A stretch of 60,239 nucleotides of DNA from Acidimicrobiia bacterium. Lineage in GTDB: Bacteria; Actinomycetota; Acidimicrobiia; Spongiisociales; UBA11373. The notes beneath the pieces are model-generated. The model did no database searches and was not told the DNA's origin. It saw only the letters and a program-made list of their open reading frames with translations. A program made the translations under genes and the position numbers. The stretch lies in the NCBI GenBank assembly GCA_029263095.1, contig JAJCYA010000056.1:1-60239 (forward strand), written 5' to 3'. Positions 32,756 through 41,945 of this stretch are shown here, in pieces (positions within the stretch are counted from its first letter, which is position 1; every line of letters starts with the position of its first letter).

Positions 32756-33286
32756 CTAGAGAGCGCGGATCAACTCGGCCAGTTCGATGGAAGTGCCCTC
32801 CACTTCCTCTGTGAGCGTACGACTGGGGCCGAAGCCGCGACTGCGATAGAAGCCCAAAGCACGCTCGTTGGTCGCTTCTGTCTTGACCAACATGCGCTCG
32901 AAGCCCTCCTGTGTCGCTGAGTGAACGGCGCTTTCCAACAGCGGCGTTCCAACCCCGCGGCCGAGCATGTCCTGGAGCACAACGATTCCGACCAATTCCA
33001 CGGTCCGATCGTCTTCGGTCCGCGTCGCCGCAAAGGCAACGACGCGGGATCCCGACCACGCCAGGAACATCCTTCGATCGGGACCGCCCACACGTGCCTG
33101 TATCGCGTCAACCGTCGTCAACTCCCCAATGACTTCCTCGCTGGCCCCTGCCCACCCGGGAGCATCTGGTCCTGCACCGCGCCACGCCTCCCAGAAGAAG
33201 GCCGCTATCGCTGCCACGTCTTCACTATCGGCCTCAGTGACGATGACCGCGGAATCGGAGGAGTTCTGATCTGCGTCGTTACCCAT
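32756..33286 (-). CDS. GNAT family N-acetyltransferase
   Basis: A 176-residue acetyltransferase. The acetyl-CoA loop is VVLQDMLGRGVGTPLLESAV (near residue 103), followed by LVKTEATNERALGFYRSRGF, the typical GNAT motif B. The acceptor substrate is unknown. It lies just upstream of the tRNA pair on the same strand, 109 bases away. The ATG at 33286 (MGNDADQ) is preferred over an upstream alternative. Confidence 0.88.
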   Translation of the reverse strand: MGNDADQNSSDSAVIVTEADSEDVAAIAAFFWEAWRGAGPDAPGWAGASEEVIGELTTVDAIQARVGGPDRRMFLAWSGSRVVAFAATRTEDDRTVELVGIVVLQDMLGRGVGTPLLESAVHSATQEGFERMLVKTEATNERALGFYRSRGFGPSRTLTEEVEGTSIELAELIRAL

Positions 33287-33380
33287 ACGGATACATCCCT
33301 CGCTACCGCACGCGGGCAAGCGTAGGCGGCGGGATCGAATCCAGAGCTTTACCCACGGCTCAATCCCTCCGGGCCCGATA

Positions 33381-34823
33381 TCACGTGTGAGTTTGTGTTG
33401 ATTCTCGCTCGAGGAGCTGAGCAGCCGTCTCGAGTTGGGCGCGGAGTGTGAGTACGAACACGTTGCGGCCCGACTCGTAGCGGTGGGTCAGATCCCCTCC
33501 CATCAGCCTGGCCAAGTCACGCGAAACAGGGAGCCCGAGGCCTATCGAGTCAGGTCGCGTTGGTTCGGCCGCTCCTCGCGTGTATCGCTCGAAGATTCGC
33601 TCCCGCTGGTGAACAGGGATTGCATCGCCATCGTCCCACACCATCGCATAGACGTTGGTTGCGTCCTTGCGAAGTTCAACCCCGATGTTGTCACCCCCGT
33701 ACCGAAGAGCATTGGACACCAAGTTGCGGAGGATTTGGCGAACTCGGGCCGGCTCCCCGATCGCTCTCGCCGACCCTCCTTCCACCGTGATGCGGTCGAC
33801 CGCCGGATCGGTCCAGGCTTCGAGCACTTGTGCGACCTCGGCCCTGACATTCACTTGAACCTCGGCTACTTCGAGAGCATCCGCACCGGATCTTGCGGCT
33901 GCGAGAAGGTCCTCCACCAAGTGGGACAGGTCCATCGCCTGCTCTGAGACCAGCTGCAACATCTCGGCCTGCTCTGCATCTGACAACGCTGCGCGATCCT
34001 CAGCGAGCAACTTGATAAATCCGAGGACGGCGGTCAGGGGCGTACGGATCTCGTGGCTCACAGACGCTACAAGGTGATTGTTGGCCTCTACCGACTCCTC
34101 GAGAACCTTCTGACGCAGCCGGTGATCCTCTGAAATCACGTTCTGAACCATCCAAACCAGCCGCAGCACGAGACCACCGAAGATGAAGGTTGCCAGAGAT
34201 CCCACGACCATTCCTCGGGTCCCAGCAAGGGGTGGCCTGTCCAGAAAGACGGAGGAGGAGACCACGGCACCAAGCATCATCACGACAAACCCACAGACCC
34301 ACACCGCCCGCCTCAGAGGCAGTAACAACACTGCGGTGACAGCGGTCGTCAAGAGTGGAACGGGCATCGCGAGGTAGGGAACCTGGGCGTAGTAGACCCC
34401 GGCGCCGATCAACGTAGTGTCGAGCAGGATTGAGAGGAATGGCGACAGGTCGTTGCGACGAAGCTGCACCCGTGTCTCGAGGAACGCAATCGCCGCCAGT
34501 CCGGCGATCACCAACCCAGACCACCACCGCCACCAGAGGCCCAGGCCCAGCCCGGTCAGGACTACGGCGACCTGCGCCGGGATCCTGAATAGGTACCACT
34601 CCCGCACCAGCTTGGCGTACCCCGACTCGCTGTCGACGTAGCTGGCAACGCTCTTGTGCCGACCGAATCGAGCCGGCAACGCGGACCGGCGCCCGGAACC
34701 CCAGCCGGGAGGGAGAGGTTCCAAGAAGGCTTGTTTCGGACGAGGTCCAGCGGCCCCGCGATGCTCGCTGTACGAGCGCGCCGAACTATCTCGGAGTCTT
34801 CCGGGCTGATTGGCCGACTGCAT
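33381..34823 (-). CDS. Membrane sensor histidine kinase
   Basis: A 480-residue kinase. The cytoplasmic N-terminus is proline/arginine-rich, followed by six hydrophobic segments (about residues 80-230), then the H-box SHEIRTPLTAVLG, N-box RNLVSNALRYGG and a G1 region WDDGDAIP (lacking the usual DxGxG) with G2 GLGLPVS. There is no recognisable ligand domain, so the membrane part itself may sense. No response regulator is adjacent. It shares long stretches with the soluble kinase at 3116, which suggests duplication. The true start could be further in. Confidence 0.85.
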   Translation of the reverse strand: MQSANQPGRLRDSSARSYSEHRGAAGPRPKQAFLEPLPPGWGSGRRSALPARFGRHKSVASYVDSESGYAKLVREWYLFRIPAQVAVVLTGLGLGLWWRWWSGLVIAGLAAIAFLETRVQLRRNDLSPFLSILLDTTLIGAGVYYAQVPYLAMPVPLLTTAVTAVLLLPLRRAVWVCGFVVMMLGAVVSSSVFLDRPPLAGTRGMVVGSLATFIFGGLVLRLVWMVQNVISEDHRLRQKVLEESVEANNHLVASVSHEIRTPLTAVLGFIKLLAEDRAALSDAEQAEMLQLVSEQAMDLSHLVEDLLAAARSGADALEVAEVQVNVRAEVAQVLEAWTDPAVDRITVEGGSARAIGEPARVRQILRNLVSNALRYGGDNIGVELRKDATNVYAMVWDDGDAIPVHQRERIFERYTRGAAEPTRPDSIGLGLPVSRDLARLMGGDLTHRYESGRNVFVLTLRAQLETAAQLLERESTQTHT

Positions 34824-34964
34824 GACGATCCTGGTTGACCTAGGAGGTCTTTCGGCCCTGGGAGACGATTCTTGAGTCCGTCCGAAACGAGACCAGACCT
34901 CTACATACGTTCGCTCGGCTGAAGGCCCAACAACCGTCGCGCCGCGCTATTTGCGCAATCAACG

Positions 34965-34980
34965 CCCTTGCATCAGGGCA
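34965..34980 (-). terminator. Possible terminator hairpin after the arsenite exporter
   Basis: GCCCT/AGGGC pair around a 6-base loop about 20 bases after the exporter stop. There is no T-rich tail, so this is a weak call. Confidence 0.25.
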
Positions 34981-34998
34981 GATGTCACCCGGAGGTGA

Positions 34999-36093
34999 TC
35001 ATCCTGCAGCGCCGGGCGTCGCCGACTCGCCATAGAAGCGACGGCGAGCCCATAACGCCACATACACCAGTCCGACCAGGACCGGAACCTCAACGAGAGG
35101 CCCGACTACGCCAGCCAGCGCCTGACCCGACGTGACGCCGTACACACCGATCGCCACTGCGATCGCCAGTTCGAAGTTGTTGGAGGCCGCGGTGAACGAC
35201 AGGGTCGTATTGCGCTCGTAGGCCATGCCGAGACGCAAGCCAATCGCAAACGACACTGCCCACATGAGCCCGAAGTATGCGAGCAGTGGAATTGCGATAC
35301 GAACCACATCCCACGGCTTGGAAGTGATCGTCTCGCCCTGGAGGGAGAACAGCACCACCACCGTGAACAACAGCCCATACAGCGCCCAGGGTGCGATCCT
35401 CGGCAGGAATCGTTCCTCATACCACTCGACGCCTCTGGACCGTTCGCCCCACTCCCGAGTCAGGTATCCCGCCACCAGTGGGATTCCGAGAAACACCAGC
35501 ACGATGCGGGCGATCTCCCACAACGAGACGCCCAGCACATCGGTCTCGAGTCCGAGCCACCCCGGTAGCAGCTGGAGGTAGAAGTAACCGAGCAGCGAGT
35601 AGGCAGCAATCTGGAACAGCGAATTGAGTGCCACCAGCACCACCGCCGCCTCCCGATCCCCACAGGCCAGGTCGTTCCAGATCAGCACCATGGCAATACA
35701 GCGGGCCAGACCGATGATGATCAACCCGGTCCGATACTCCGGCAGGTCCGGGAGAAGGATCCAAGCCAAGGCAAACATCAGGGCGGGGCCGACGAGCCAG
35801 TTCAGAACAAGCGACGTCATCATGAGCGTGCGGTCTGCCGCCACCTCGCCGACCCGCGAGTAGCGAACCTTCGCCAAAACCGGATACATCATCGCCAGCA
35901 ATCCCACAGCTATCGGAAGCGAAACAGACCCGACCTTGACGGTGTCCAATGCGTCATTGAGGTCCGGAAACAAGCGCCCCAACCCGAGCCCGATTCCCAT
36001 GGCCGCCAGGATCCAGACGGGTAGGAATCGATCGAGCAGCGACAGTCGCCTCAGGACCGCCTGCTCGTCGGGAAAGCGTCCGCTGACGGTCAC
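34999..36093 (-). CDS. arsB: ACR3 family arsenite efflux transporter
   Basis: A 364-residue membrane transporter with ten helices. Family features are LDRFLPVWI at the N-terminus, GLARCIAMVLIWNDLACGD (the key Cys in helix 4) and SFTAASNNFELAIAVAIGVYG. It exports arsenite, and perhaps antimonite, using the membrane potential. The GTG start overlaps the TGA of a 24-codon upstream frame, so its translation is probably coupled. No arsR or arsC genes are present alongside. Confidence 0.92.
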   Translation of the reverse strand: MTVSGRFPDEQAVLRRLSLLDRFLPVWILAAMGIGLGLGRLFPDLNDALDTVKVGSVSLPIAVGLLAMMYPVLAKVRYSRVGEVAADRTLMMTSLVLNWLVGPALMFALAWILLPDLPEYRTGLIIIGLARCIAMVLIWNDLACGDREAAVVLVALNSLFQIAAYSLLGYFYLQLLPGWLGLETDVLGVSLWEIARIVLVFLGIPLVAGYLTREWGERSRGVEWYEERFLPRIAPWALYGLLFTVVVLFSLQGETITSKPWDVVRIAIPLLAYFGLMWAVSFAIGLRLGMAYERNTTLSFTAASNNFELAIAVAIGVYGVTSGQALAGVVGPLVEVPVLVGLVYVALWARRRFYGESATPGAAG

Positions 36094-36164
36094 GCCAGAG
36101 CCTCGCCGAGCGACGAAACGCAGCGAGCGCCGGACGCCGGTGCCTGCTCCTCGACGACCTGCAT
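36090..36164 (-). CDS. 24-residue leader peptide or ArsR remnant upstream of ACR3
   Basis: A short frame beginning MQVVEEQAPA and ending GARCVSSLGEALA. It has an AAGGA ribosome site six bases before the ATG, and its TGA overlaps the exporter GTG. The Cys-containing end is vaguely like the N-terminal metal-binding tail of ArsR proteins, so it may be a relic of a deleted arsR. A leader peptide is the alternative. Confidence 0.4.
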   Translation of the reverse strand: MQVVEEQAPASGARCVSSLGEALA

Positions 36165-36195
36165 GGCTGGTCCTTCCACAAGGGTGACGGTTGAG

Positions 36196-36223
36196 AGAGT
36201 ACCGGGCCCCTGGATGCCGCCAA
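36196..36223 (-). promoter_or_regulatory. Promoter of the ACR3 transcript
   Basis: On the minus strand TTGGCG (36218-36223) and TACTCT (36196-36201) are separated by 16 bases. This is a good sigma-A-type match upstream of the leader peptide. Confidence 0.6.
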
Positions 36224-36304
36224 TCGAATCGGAGTGGTCTGCCTCGACGATGGCGGGACCTCGAACTCAGCCCTCTGAGTCTCTGCTCCACGTCCGCCGT
36301 ATCA

Positions 36305-37120
36305 CTAGCCGGTCGTGTAGGAGAGCCCTTCGCCGCCGGAGGACGTCACCACAAGCCGATTGCCATCAATCGCGACGGTGAATCCACCTTCGAGCGCGGC
36401 GATCACTTGCCCGTCCTGTCGCTCGACATCACTGCTGCACTCACCGTCGGCGCCAAACGACGTGAACTGCACAGTGTCTCCCGACACCACATACTCGCCT
36501 GAGATCTCGCGACACCCGGTGCCGCCGACAAAGGTCCCGTCCGCGTTGAGGAGAAGGGTGGCGGGGTCGGCTCCTGCAATCGTCGAGCTGGCTGTTTCTC
36601 CCTGGATGATGGTGTCGAGCACCCACACGACACCGATGAGGTCGGCGGTTGGAACGGGCGGAAGGAGATCGAATGTGTACTCGACGCCCTCGCCGGTCAG
36701 CAAAGCAGTACCACCGGTACGGACAGCGTCGGTGACACCAGCCAGGCCTCGCATGAACTCCGACTCGATCTCCATGACGGCAGGCTCGCAAGCCATCTGG
36801 GTCTGGGAAAGGGCGCCGACCGAGAAGGCTCCGTTGTCGATCGTGACGCTGCCGCCGTAGCCATTGCAGGCCGCCCGTCCGCCGATCTCTGATCCGTCGA
36901 TGGTCATCGTGACCCGGTACAGATCATCCAAGGCAAGGGCTCTTCCGTCGACGGTGGCGGAAATCAGCACCCAGGCACCGTCGAGGGAAACCGTGTCACT
37001 AGGTCCCGCACCGGAGCCTCCGACTGGATCGCTGGGGAGCGACAGGTCATCGCTCCCGCAGGCGGCGAGCGCCAGCAGAACGACGAGGAGCAGCGCAATG
37101 TGATGCCGTCTGTACTTCAT
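36305..37120 (-). CDS. META-domain lipoprotein (two HslJ-like repeats)
   Basis: A 271-residue exported lipoprotein with the lipobox LALAAC at about residue 21. It contains two META domains, each with the ...GCN/GCR..Y pattern: residues 45-145 (GGRAACNGYGGSVTIDNGAFSV) and 160-262 (FVGGTGCREISGEYVVSGDTVQF). META/HslJ proteins are envelope proteins of uncertain function, linked to stress or antibiotic tolerance. The ACR3 gene lies downstream. Confidence 0.9.
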   Translation of the reverse strand: MKYRRHHIALLLVVLLALAACGSDDLSLPSDPVGGSGAGPSDTVSLDGAWVLISATVDGRALALDDLYRVTMTIDGSEIGGRAACNGYGGSVTIDNGAFSVGALSQTQMACEPAVMEIESEFMRGLAGVTDAVRTGGTALLTGEGVEYTFDLLPPVPTADLIGVVWVLDTIIQGETASSTIAGADPATLLLNADGTFVGGTGCREISGEYVVSGDTVQFTSFGADGECSSDVERQDGQVIAALEGGFTVAIDGNRLVVTSSGGEGLSYTTG

Positions 37121-37210
37121 ACCGTTCGGACGTCCGAGGCCACCGATTCGGTTCCCAGGCAGCCAGACGATGGGTGATGGCCCGATCTGATGTGCTCGGG
37201 CAGCGCTACC

Positions 37211-38656
37211 TCACCCGATCCGGCGCAGCGCCGCTTCGAATCGTGCCAGGGTCGACTCGCGACCAACCGCGACGATCGACTCGAAGAGGGGCGGACTCAC
37301 CGAAGAACCGGTGAGGGCAACCCTAAGGGGTTGCAGGCCTTTGCGTGCAGATATCTCGTGCTGCTCCAGCATCGCACGCAACGCGGTCTCAACTCCGTCG
37401 TGAGTCCACTCGGCTGCCTCCATTGCGGTGGCGGCTCCCTGCAATGACACCTGGGCCTCCGGTGTCGTCATGACCTTGCCCCAAGAGGTCTCGTCGTACT
37501 CCAACTCATCTACAAACAGGAACCTGACCTGTGGCGCGACCTCGGTGAGAAGCTTTGCCCGCTCCTGGACCAGAGGAGCCAGATCGACCAGAGATTGGGT
37601 CTCGGCCGGTGACAAATCCCGGCCGAGATCGGTTGCCACCAGATCGCCGAGATCCGCCGCAAATGTCTCCGGACTCATCTGCCGGATGTACACCCCGTTC
37701 ATCCATTCGAGCTTCGTGGTGTCGAACACCGCGGGGTTCTTGGATACGGCACCTAGGTCGAATCGTTTCACCATCTCGGAGCGCGGCACGACCTCCTCAT
37801 CATCACCCGGCGACCAGCCGAGAATCGCCAGGAAATTGACTACCGCGGTCGGCAGGAATCCCGATTCGCGGTAGGCACGGATCGCGGTGTCGCCATGTCG
37901 CTTGGATAGCTTCTTGCCGTCGGGGCCGTTGAGAAGCGACAGATGCGCATAGATCGGCTGCTCGGCACCCATCGCCTGGGTGATGAGGATGTGTTTGGGC
38001 GTCGAGGAGAGGATGTCCTCCCCGCGGACTACATGGGTGATCGCGTAATCGACGTCATCGACCGTCGAAGCAAGGTGATAGGTCGGTGAGCCGTCGCTGC
38101 GCAGGATCACGAAGTCGTCCACGTTGCTGTGGCCGAACACGACCTCACCGCGCACCGCGTCGTCGAAACGAGTCTCCCCCGGCCGGGGCACCGCGAATCG
38201 GATCGGTGGGGTCTCCCCCTCAGCTATCTGCTTCTTCGCTTCTTCGATCGCCAACCGGTGGCGGCCGTCGTACACGGGCGATGTCCCCGATGCGGCCGCT
38301 TCATCACGGATCTGCTTCAAGTCATCGGATGTCGCTCCGTCGTAGTACGCAGCACCCGACCCAACGAAAGCCTCGGCGACCTCTCGATAGCGCCCGAATC
38401 GGTCGCTCTGCCGATATGTGCCGTGAGGACCACCCACCTCAATGCCCTCATCCCAATCGATACCCAGCCAGCGGAGGCTGTCGAGAATGTCGGCGCGAAA
38501 CTCATCGGTAGATCGCTCAGAATCGGTGTCGTCGGATCTCAGAATGAACTCTCCACCGTGGTGGCGAACGAAGAGCCAGTTGTACAGAGCCGTACGCCCA
38601 CCGCCGACATGGAGGAAGCCAGTCGGCGACGGGGCGAATCGAACGCGAAACGTCAT
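37211..38656 (-). CDS. gltX: Glutamyl-tRNA synthetase
   Basis: A 481-residue class I synthetase that charges tRNA-Glu with glutamate. The HIGH-like motif is FLHVGGGRTALYNW near residue 14, and KMSKS is GKKLSKRHG near residue 245. The C-terminal anticodon-binding domain is helical. With GatCAB and no GlnRS in view, it is likely non-discriminating and also makes Glu-tRNA-Gln, which is inference. The ATG overlaps the stop of the FAH-family gene. Confidence 0.96.
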   Translation of the reverse strand: MTFRVRFAPSPTGFLHVGGGRTALYNWLFVRHHGGEFILRSDDTDSERSTDEFRADILDSLRWLGIDWDEGIEVGGPHGTYRQSDRFGRYREVAEAFVGSGAAYYDGATSDDLKQIRDEAAASGTSPVYDGRHRLAIEEAKKQIAEGETPPIRFAVPRPGETRFDDAVRGEVVFGHSNVDDFVILRSDGSPTYHLASTVDDVDYAITHVVRGEDILSSTPKHILITQAMGAEQPIYAHLSLLNGPDGKKLSKRHGDTAIRAYRESGFLPTAVVNFLAILGWSPGDDEEVVPRSEMVKRFDLGAVSKNPAVFDTTKLEWMNGVYIRQMSPETFAADLGDLVATDLGRDLSPAETQSLVDLAPLVQERAKLLTEVAPQVRFLFVDELEYDETSWGKVMTTPEAQVSLQGAATAMEAAEWTHDGVETALRAMLEQHEISARKGLQPLRVALTGSSVSPPLFESIVAVGRESTLARFEAALRRIG

Positions 38657-39417
38657 GACCGGTCCACAACCGGATTGGTGAGACTGCCGATCCGTTCAAT
38701 CGACACGTCGACGAGATCGCCGGCAACAATCGGACCGACTCCGGCCGGGGTACCTGTCAGGATCACATCGCCGGGCAGCAGCGTCATAACGCGCGTCACA
38801 AACTCGAATATCTCGGCCACTCCGAACACCATGTCCTCAGTATTCCCGTCCTGCTTCAGCTCCCCGTTCACCGCGCACGTGATCGACAGACCGATCGGAT
38901 CGAGCTCGGTTTCGAGAGCCGGGCCTAGCGGGCAGAACGAATCGAAGCCCTTGGCTCGTGTCCACTGGCCATCCTTGGCTTGGAGATCACGTGCCGAGAC
39001 ATCGTTGGCTGCGGTGTACCCGATGATGTGGGCCGAGGCACTCTCCGCCTTGACCCTCCGGCTCACCTTGCCGACCACGATCGCCAGCTCGGCCTCGTGA
39101 TGAACGGTCTCCGCCTGGGTAGGGAGGACGATCGGCTGTCCGGGACCGATAACGGCGGTCGATGGCTTCAAAAAGATCACCGGCTCGTCGGGCACCTCAG
39201 CGTCGCGCTCGGCGGCATGGTCCAGGTAGTTGCGGCCCACGCCCACGACCTTTGTAGGAAACACAGGGGCGAGCAGCTGCGTCTCCGCAAACGGCAGCAG
39301 CGTCTCGGTGGGCTCCCATGCCACGAACGGCGTGCCCTGATGAACTCGGATCCCCTCCGGTTCGACCGCGCCGTACGCGATCTCGCCATCATCGAGTCTG
39401 ATTCGGACGATCTTCAT
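38653..39417 (-). CDS. Fumarylacetoacetate hydrolase family protein
   Basis: A 254-residue enzyme of the FAH superfamily. Seen are KVVGVGRNYLDHAAE, the metal-binding TVHHEAELAIVVGK (E-x-E) and GDVILTGTPAGVG. Members act on 2-oxo acids and related compounds as hydrolases, decarboxylases or isomerases. The substrate is not clear here. It overlaps gltX by ATGA, a common pairing in actinomycetes, so the two are co-expressed. Confidence 0.9.
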   Translation of the reverse strand: MKIVRIRLDDGEIAYGAVEPEGIRVHQGTPFVAWEPTETLLPFAETQLLAPVFPTKVVGVGRNYLDHAAERDAEVPDEPVIFLKPSTAVIGPGQPIVLPTQAETVHHEAELAIVVGKVSRRVKAESASAHIIGYTAANDVSARDLQAKDGQWTRAKGFDSFCPLGPALETELDPIGLSITCAVNGELKQDGNTEDMVFGVAEIFEFVTRVMTLLPGDVILTGTPAGVGPIVAGDLVDVSIERIGSLTNPVVDRS

Positions 39418-39839
39418 GCGACTAGACGATCGATAGCCAGCCCGGTCACTACCGCCCCGAGCCGGGCGTGATCGTGAGCGATCCCCGCAAATGACTCGGC
39501 CGTGGCATCGGTGAGCTCGAGGAGATCAATAGCTACCGCCACGTCGGAGGCAGTGGGAGCTCTCCCGATTGCCGATGCCCGCGCCACCATCACCGCGACC
39601 ACCACTGCTTCGACATCGGCCCGTTGCTGTTCGTCACCGGGCAGGTCGAGACTCCTGACGATTCTGTAGGCGAAGCCTGGATCGGGCCCCGGAGTGCCAA
39701 ACGCGCCGCCCCACGGCATTTCCCCGGGCGATCCGATCTCGCCGGGCCTCTGTGGTGACCACCGACGTGGTGCAGCCGGCGCGGCAGTCGCCCGAGGTTG
39801 ATCCTCGAATCCAACCCGAATGTTGGGTTCCTGGCCCAC
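39414..39839 (-). CDS. Hypothetical protein upstream of FAH gene
   Basis: A 141-residue protein. The first 50 residues are proline/glycine-rich and likely disordered. The rest is a helical domain with SLDLPGDEQQRADVEAVVVAVMVARA and DVAVAIDLLEL. No family was recognised. The stop overlaps the ATG of the FAH gene, so it belongs to the gltX transcript. The GTG start is preceded by GAGAGGA. Confidence 0.6.
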   Translation of the reverse strand: MGQEPNIRVGFEDQPRATAAPAAPRRWSPQRPGEIGSPGEMPWGGAFGTPGPDPGFAYRIVRSLDLPGDEQQRADVEAVVVAVMVARASAIGRAPTASDVAVAIDLLELTDATAESFAGIAHDHARLGAVVTGLAIDRLVA

Positions 39840-39905
39840 GTGTCGTCCTCTCGATTGGTCGCGACACTCATCCTCCCCTCACCGGTCGACAGGAACAAGT
39901 CGGCG

Positions 39906-41819
39906 CTACTCGAGATAACGGCCGTGCCACTCCAGGATCGCCTCAAAACGTTCACGGCGATGCACCGGTTTGCCGCTGCGTGATAGCTCATGGCCCTCTC
40001 CGGGGAACCGAAGCAGTTCGGCTTCAACGCCGTTGTCGATCAGAGCACTGAACAACTGCTCTCCCTGCTCGATGGGGCACCGATGGTCTGCTTCGGAGTG
40101 GATGATCAGACACGGGGTGGTGATCAAATGCGCTCGTTTCATCGGGCTCGCATCCCACAACGACGACCAATCGTCATAGTCCCACTCCCCCAGGTAGCGG
40201 TCGGGGAAAGAGAACCCGATGTCGGAGGTACCTGCAAACGAGACGAAGTTGTACAAGCCCCGTTCCGGTACTGCACTCTTCCATCGATGATCGGCGGCAA
40301 GGATCCGCGCCGTCATCAGACCGCCGTAGGAACCTCCCATGATCCCGGCCCGGTCTCGGTCGAGCCGATCGAAGCGTTCGGTGGCGGCGTCGTATGCAGC
40401 GAGTAGGTCTTCGAGATCCTGCGGGCGCTCCTTTCCCCAAATCTGGACTGGGGTCCGCACAAAGTCGGTACCACGACCGCTCGAACCGCGCGGATTGGTG
40501 GCAACCACGCCGTATCCGGCGCCCACGTACACCTGGAACTCGTCGAAGAAGCCCCACCCGTACTGGGTCGCCGGGCCTCCATGGATGTTGAAGAGAACCG
40601 GCACTTGCTGGTCTCCGGGCGGGAGGAACACCCAGACGTCGAGGTCGATGTCACCCGAGGTGACCAAGAAGTGTTCCGGTTCGACCAGGTCGCCTCCGGC
40701 TCTGAAGCCGGCGTTGAACGTGCTGAGCGTCCGCTCCTCGCCTCCCTCCAGCCAGCTCAGCTCTCCAGGATCGGTCACCGACGTCGCGACGAAGGCCGTC
40801 GCCCTCCCGTCGGGCCGGGTGGTCATCCCGGTGATGAGCCGGTTTCCCCCCAGCACCTCGCGCCACGATCCATCCGGGTCGATCTCAACCACATTGAGGG
40901 TCCCTCGGTCCTCCGAGATGATCCGACACGATCCATTCTCCAGCCACTGCGGCCCGAGCGGCGCGGTAGTTGGAGCAGGCGAGAACAGGTTGCGGTCGTA
41001 GTCCGCAGCCAACCTCACCGGTGTCCGGCCTTCCAATCGGAACAAGCCATGCACGCCGGGGTAGTCGGAAGCATCCTCCAGACCCACCACATGCGCCACA
41101 CCGTCCGGTCGATACGACAGGGACACCCACATGCCCGGAGCAACAAGAGCCTGCGACTCGCCATCGGCGATACCGACCTGCCACGCCTGGTTGGCCCCGT
41201 CGAAGCCGGCGCGCTCGTGGCGAGCGCTCAGGAATCCGACGGCCGCCCCGTCGGGATGCCACGCGACACTGTCATCGCGGTAACCATCGGTAATGGCAAC
41301 CGGTTCACCGCCGGCGGGATCGACCAGGTAGATCCGGCGGTGCCGGTCGTGGAGATACCCGAGGTTGTCGAATCTCCAACGGGAACCAGTGACCCGGCGG
41401 GGCCGGCGGGCACGAGTCTCTTCGTCGAACCCGGCCCAGTCGGATTGCCACTCCTCCCCGACGACCGCCAATCGAGAGCCATCTGGGGACCACTCCGCCT
41501 CGACGGCGCTGATGGCGAAGGAGGTCACGACCCGCGCCTCGCCGGTTACAGCCATCACCGCCACCTGGGAACCCTCGCCGGATTCCCCGGAAGCACGAAG
41601 GAAAGCCAGCCGGTCGCCCCCGGGAGACCAACGCGGCCGGGAATCGACCGGACCATGTGTGAACTCGCGAACCTCGGTGCCGTCCCACAGCCAGATGGAA
41701 CGGTCGTAGCGGTCCGCCTCGAAGTTCATACGCGACACAACGAATGCGACGCGAGTCCCGTCGGGATGGAGCTGCGGATCGGAGAGGGACGCGTATGCGG
41801 TCAGATCTTCGGGTTGCAT
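39906..41819 (-). CDS. S9 family prolyl oligopeptidase-type serine peptidase
   Basis: A 637-residue peptidase. Residues 1-370 show WD-like beta-propeller repeats (PDGTRVAFVVSR, SPGGDRLAFLR, SPDGSRLAVVG). The C-terminal alpha/beta hydrolase has Ser in GGSYGGLMTA, Asp in HSEADHRC and His in PGEGHELSRSG. It probably cleaves peptides or acyl-peptides in the cytoplasm. There is no signal peptide. The start is chosen at an ATG with TAGCCT (41828-41833) eight bases upstream. Confidence 0.93.
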   Translation of the reverse strand: MQPEDLTAYASLSDPQLHPDGTRVAFVVSRMNFEADRYDRSIWLWDGTEVREFTHGPVDSRPRWSPGGDRLAFLRASGESGEGSQVAVMAVTGEARVVTSFAISAVEAEWSPDGSRLAVVGEEWQSDWAGFDEETRARRPRRVTGSRWRFDNLGYLHDRHRRIYLVDPAGGEPVAITDGYRDDSVAWHPDGAAVGFLSARHERAGFDGANQAWQVGIADGESQALVAPGMWVSLSYRPDGVAHVVGLEDASDYPGVHGLFRLEGRTPVRLAADYDRNLFSPAPTTAPLGPQWLENGSCRIISEDRGTLNVVEIDPDGSWREVLGGNRLITGMTTRPDGRATAFVATSVTDPGELSWLEGGEERTLSTFNAGFRAGGDLVEPEHFLVTSGDIDLDVWVFLPPGDQQVPVLFNIHGGPATQYGWGFFDEFQVYVGAGYGVVATNPRGSSGRGTDFVRTPVQIWGKERPQDLEDLLAAYDAATERFDRLDRDRAGIMGGSYGGLMTARILAADHRWKSAVPERGLYNFVSFAGTSDIGFSFPDRYLGEWDYDDWSSLWDASPMKRAHLITTPCLIIHSEADHRCPIEQGEQLFSALIDNGVEAELLRFPGEGHELSRSGKPVHRRERFEAILEWHGRYLE

Positions 41820-41945
41820 GGTGAGCGAGGCTAGTGAGGAAGCCCTGCATGGGTCCGGTCCCAACAGGCCGACAAGCCGTCTGGCACTTGCCCGCTCAGG
41901 ATGTTTGAGCCCCCTTCGGGGCGGCGCTGTGATATACCTCGCGCC

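Noticed and set aside
41908-41922. UUCG-type hairpin (GCCCC/GGGGC) between the S9 peptidase and pgpA as a terminator
   Set aside because: The two genes diverge here, so no transcript ends at this place, and no T-tract follows.
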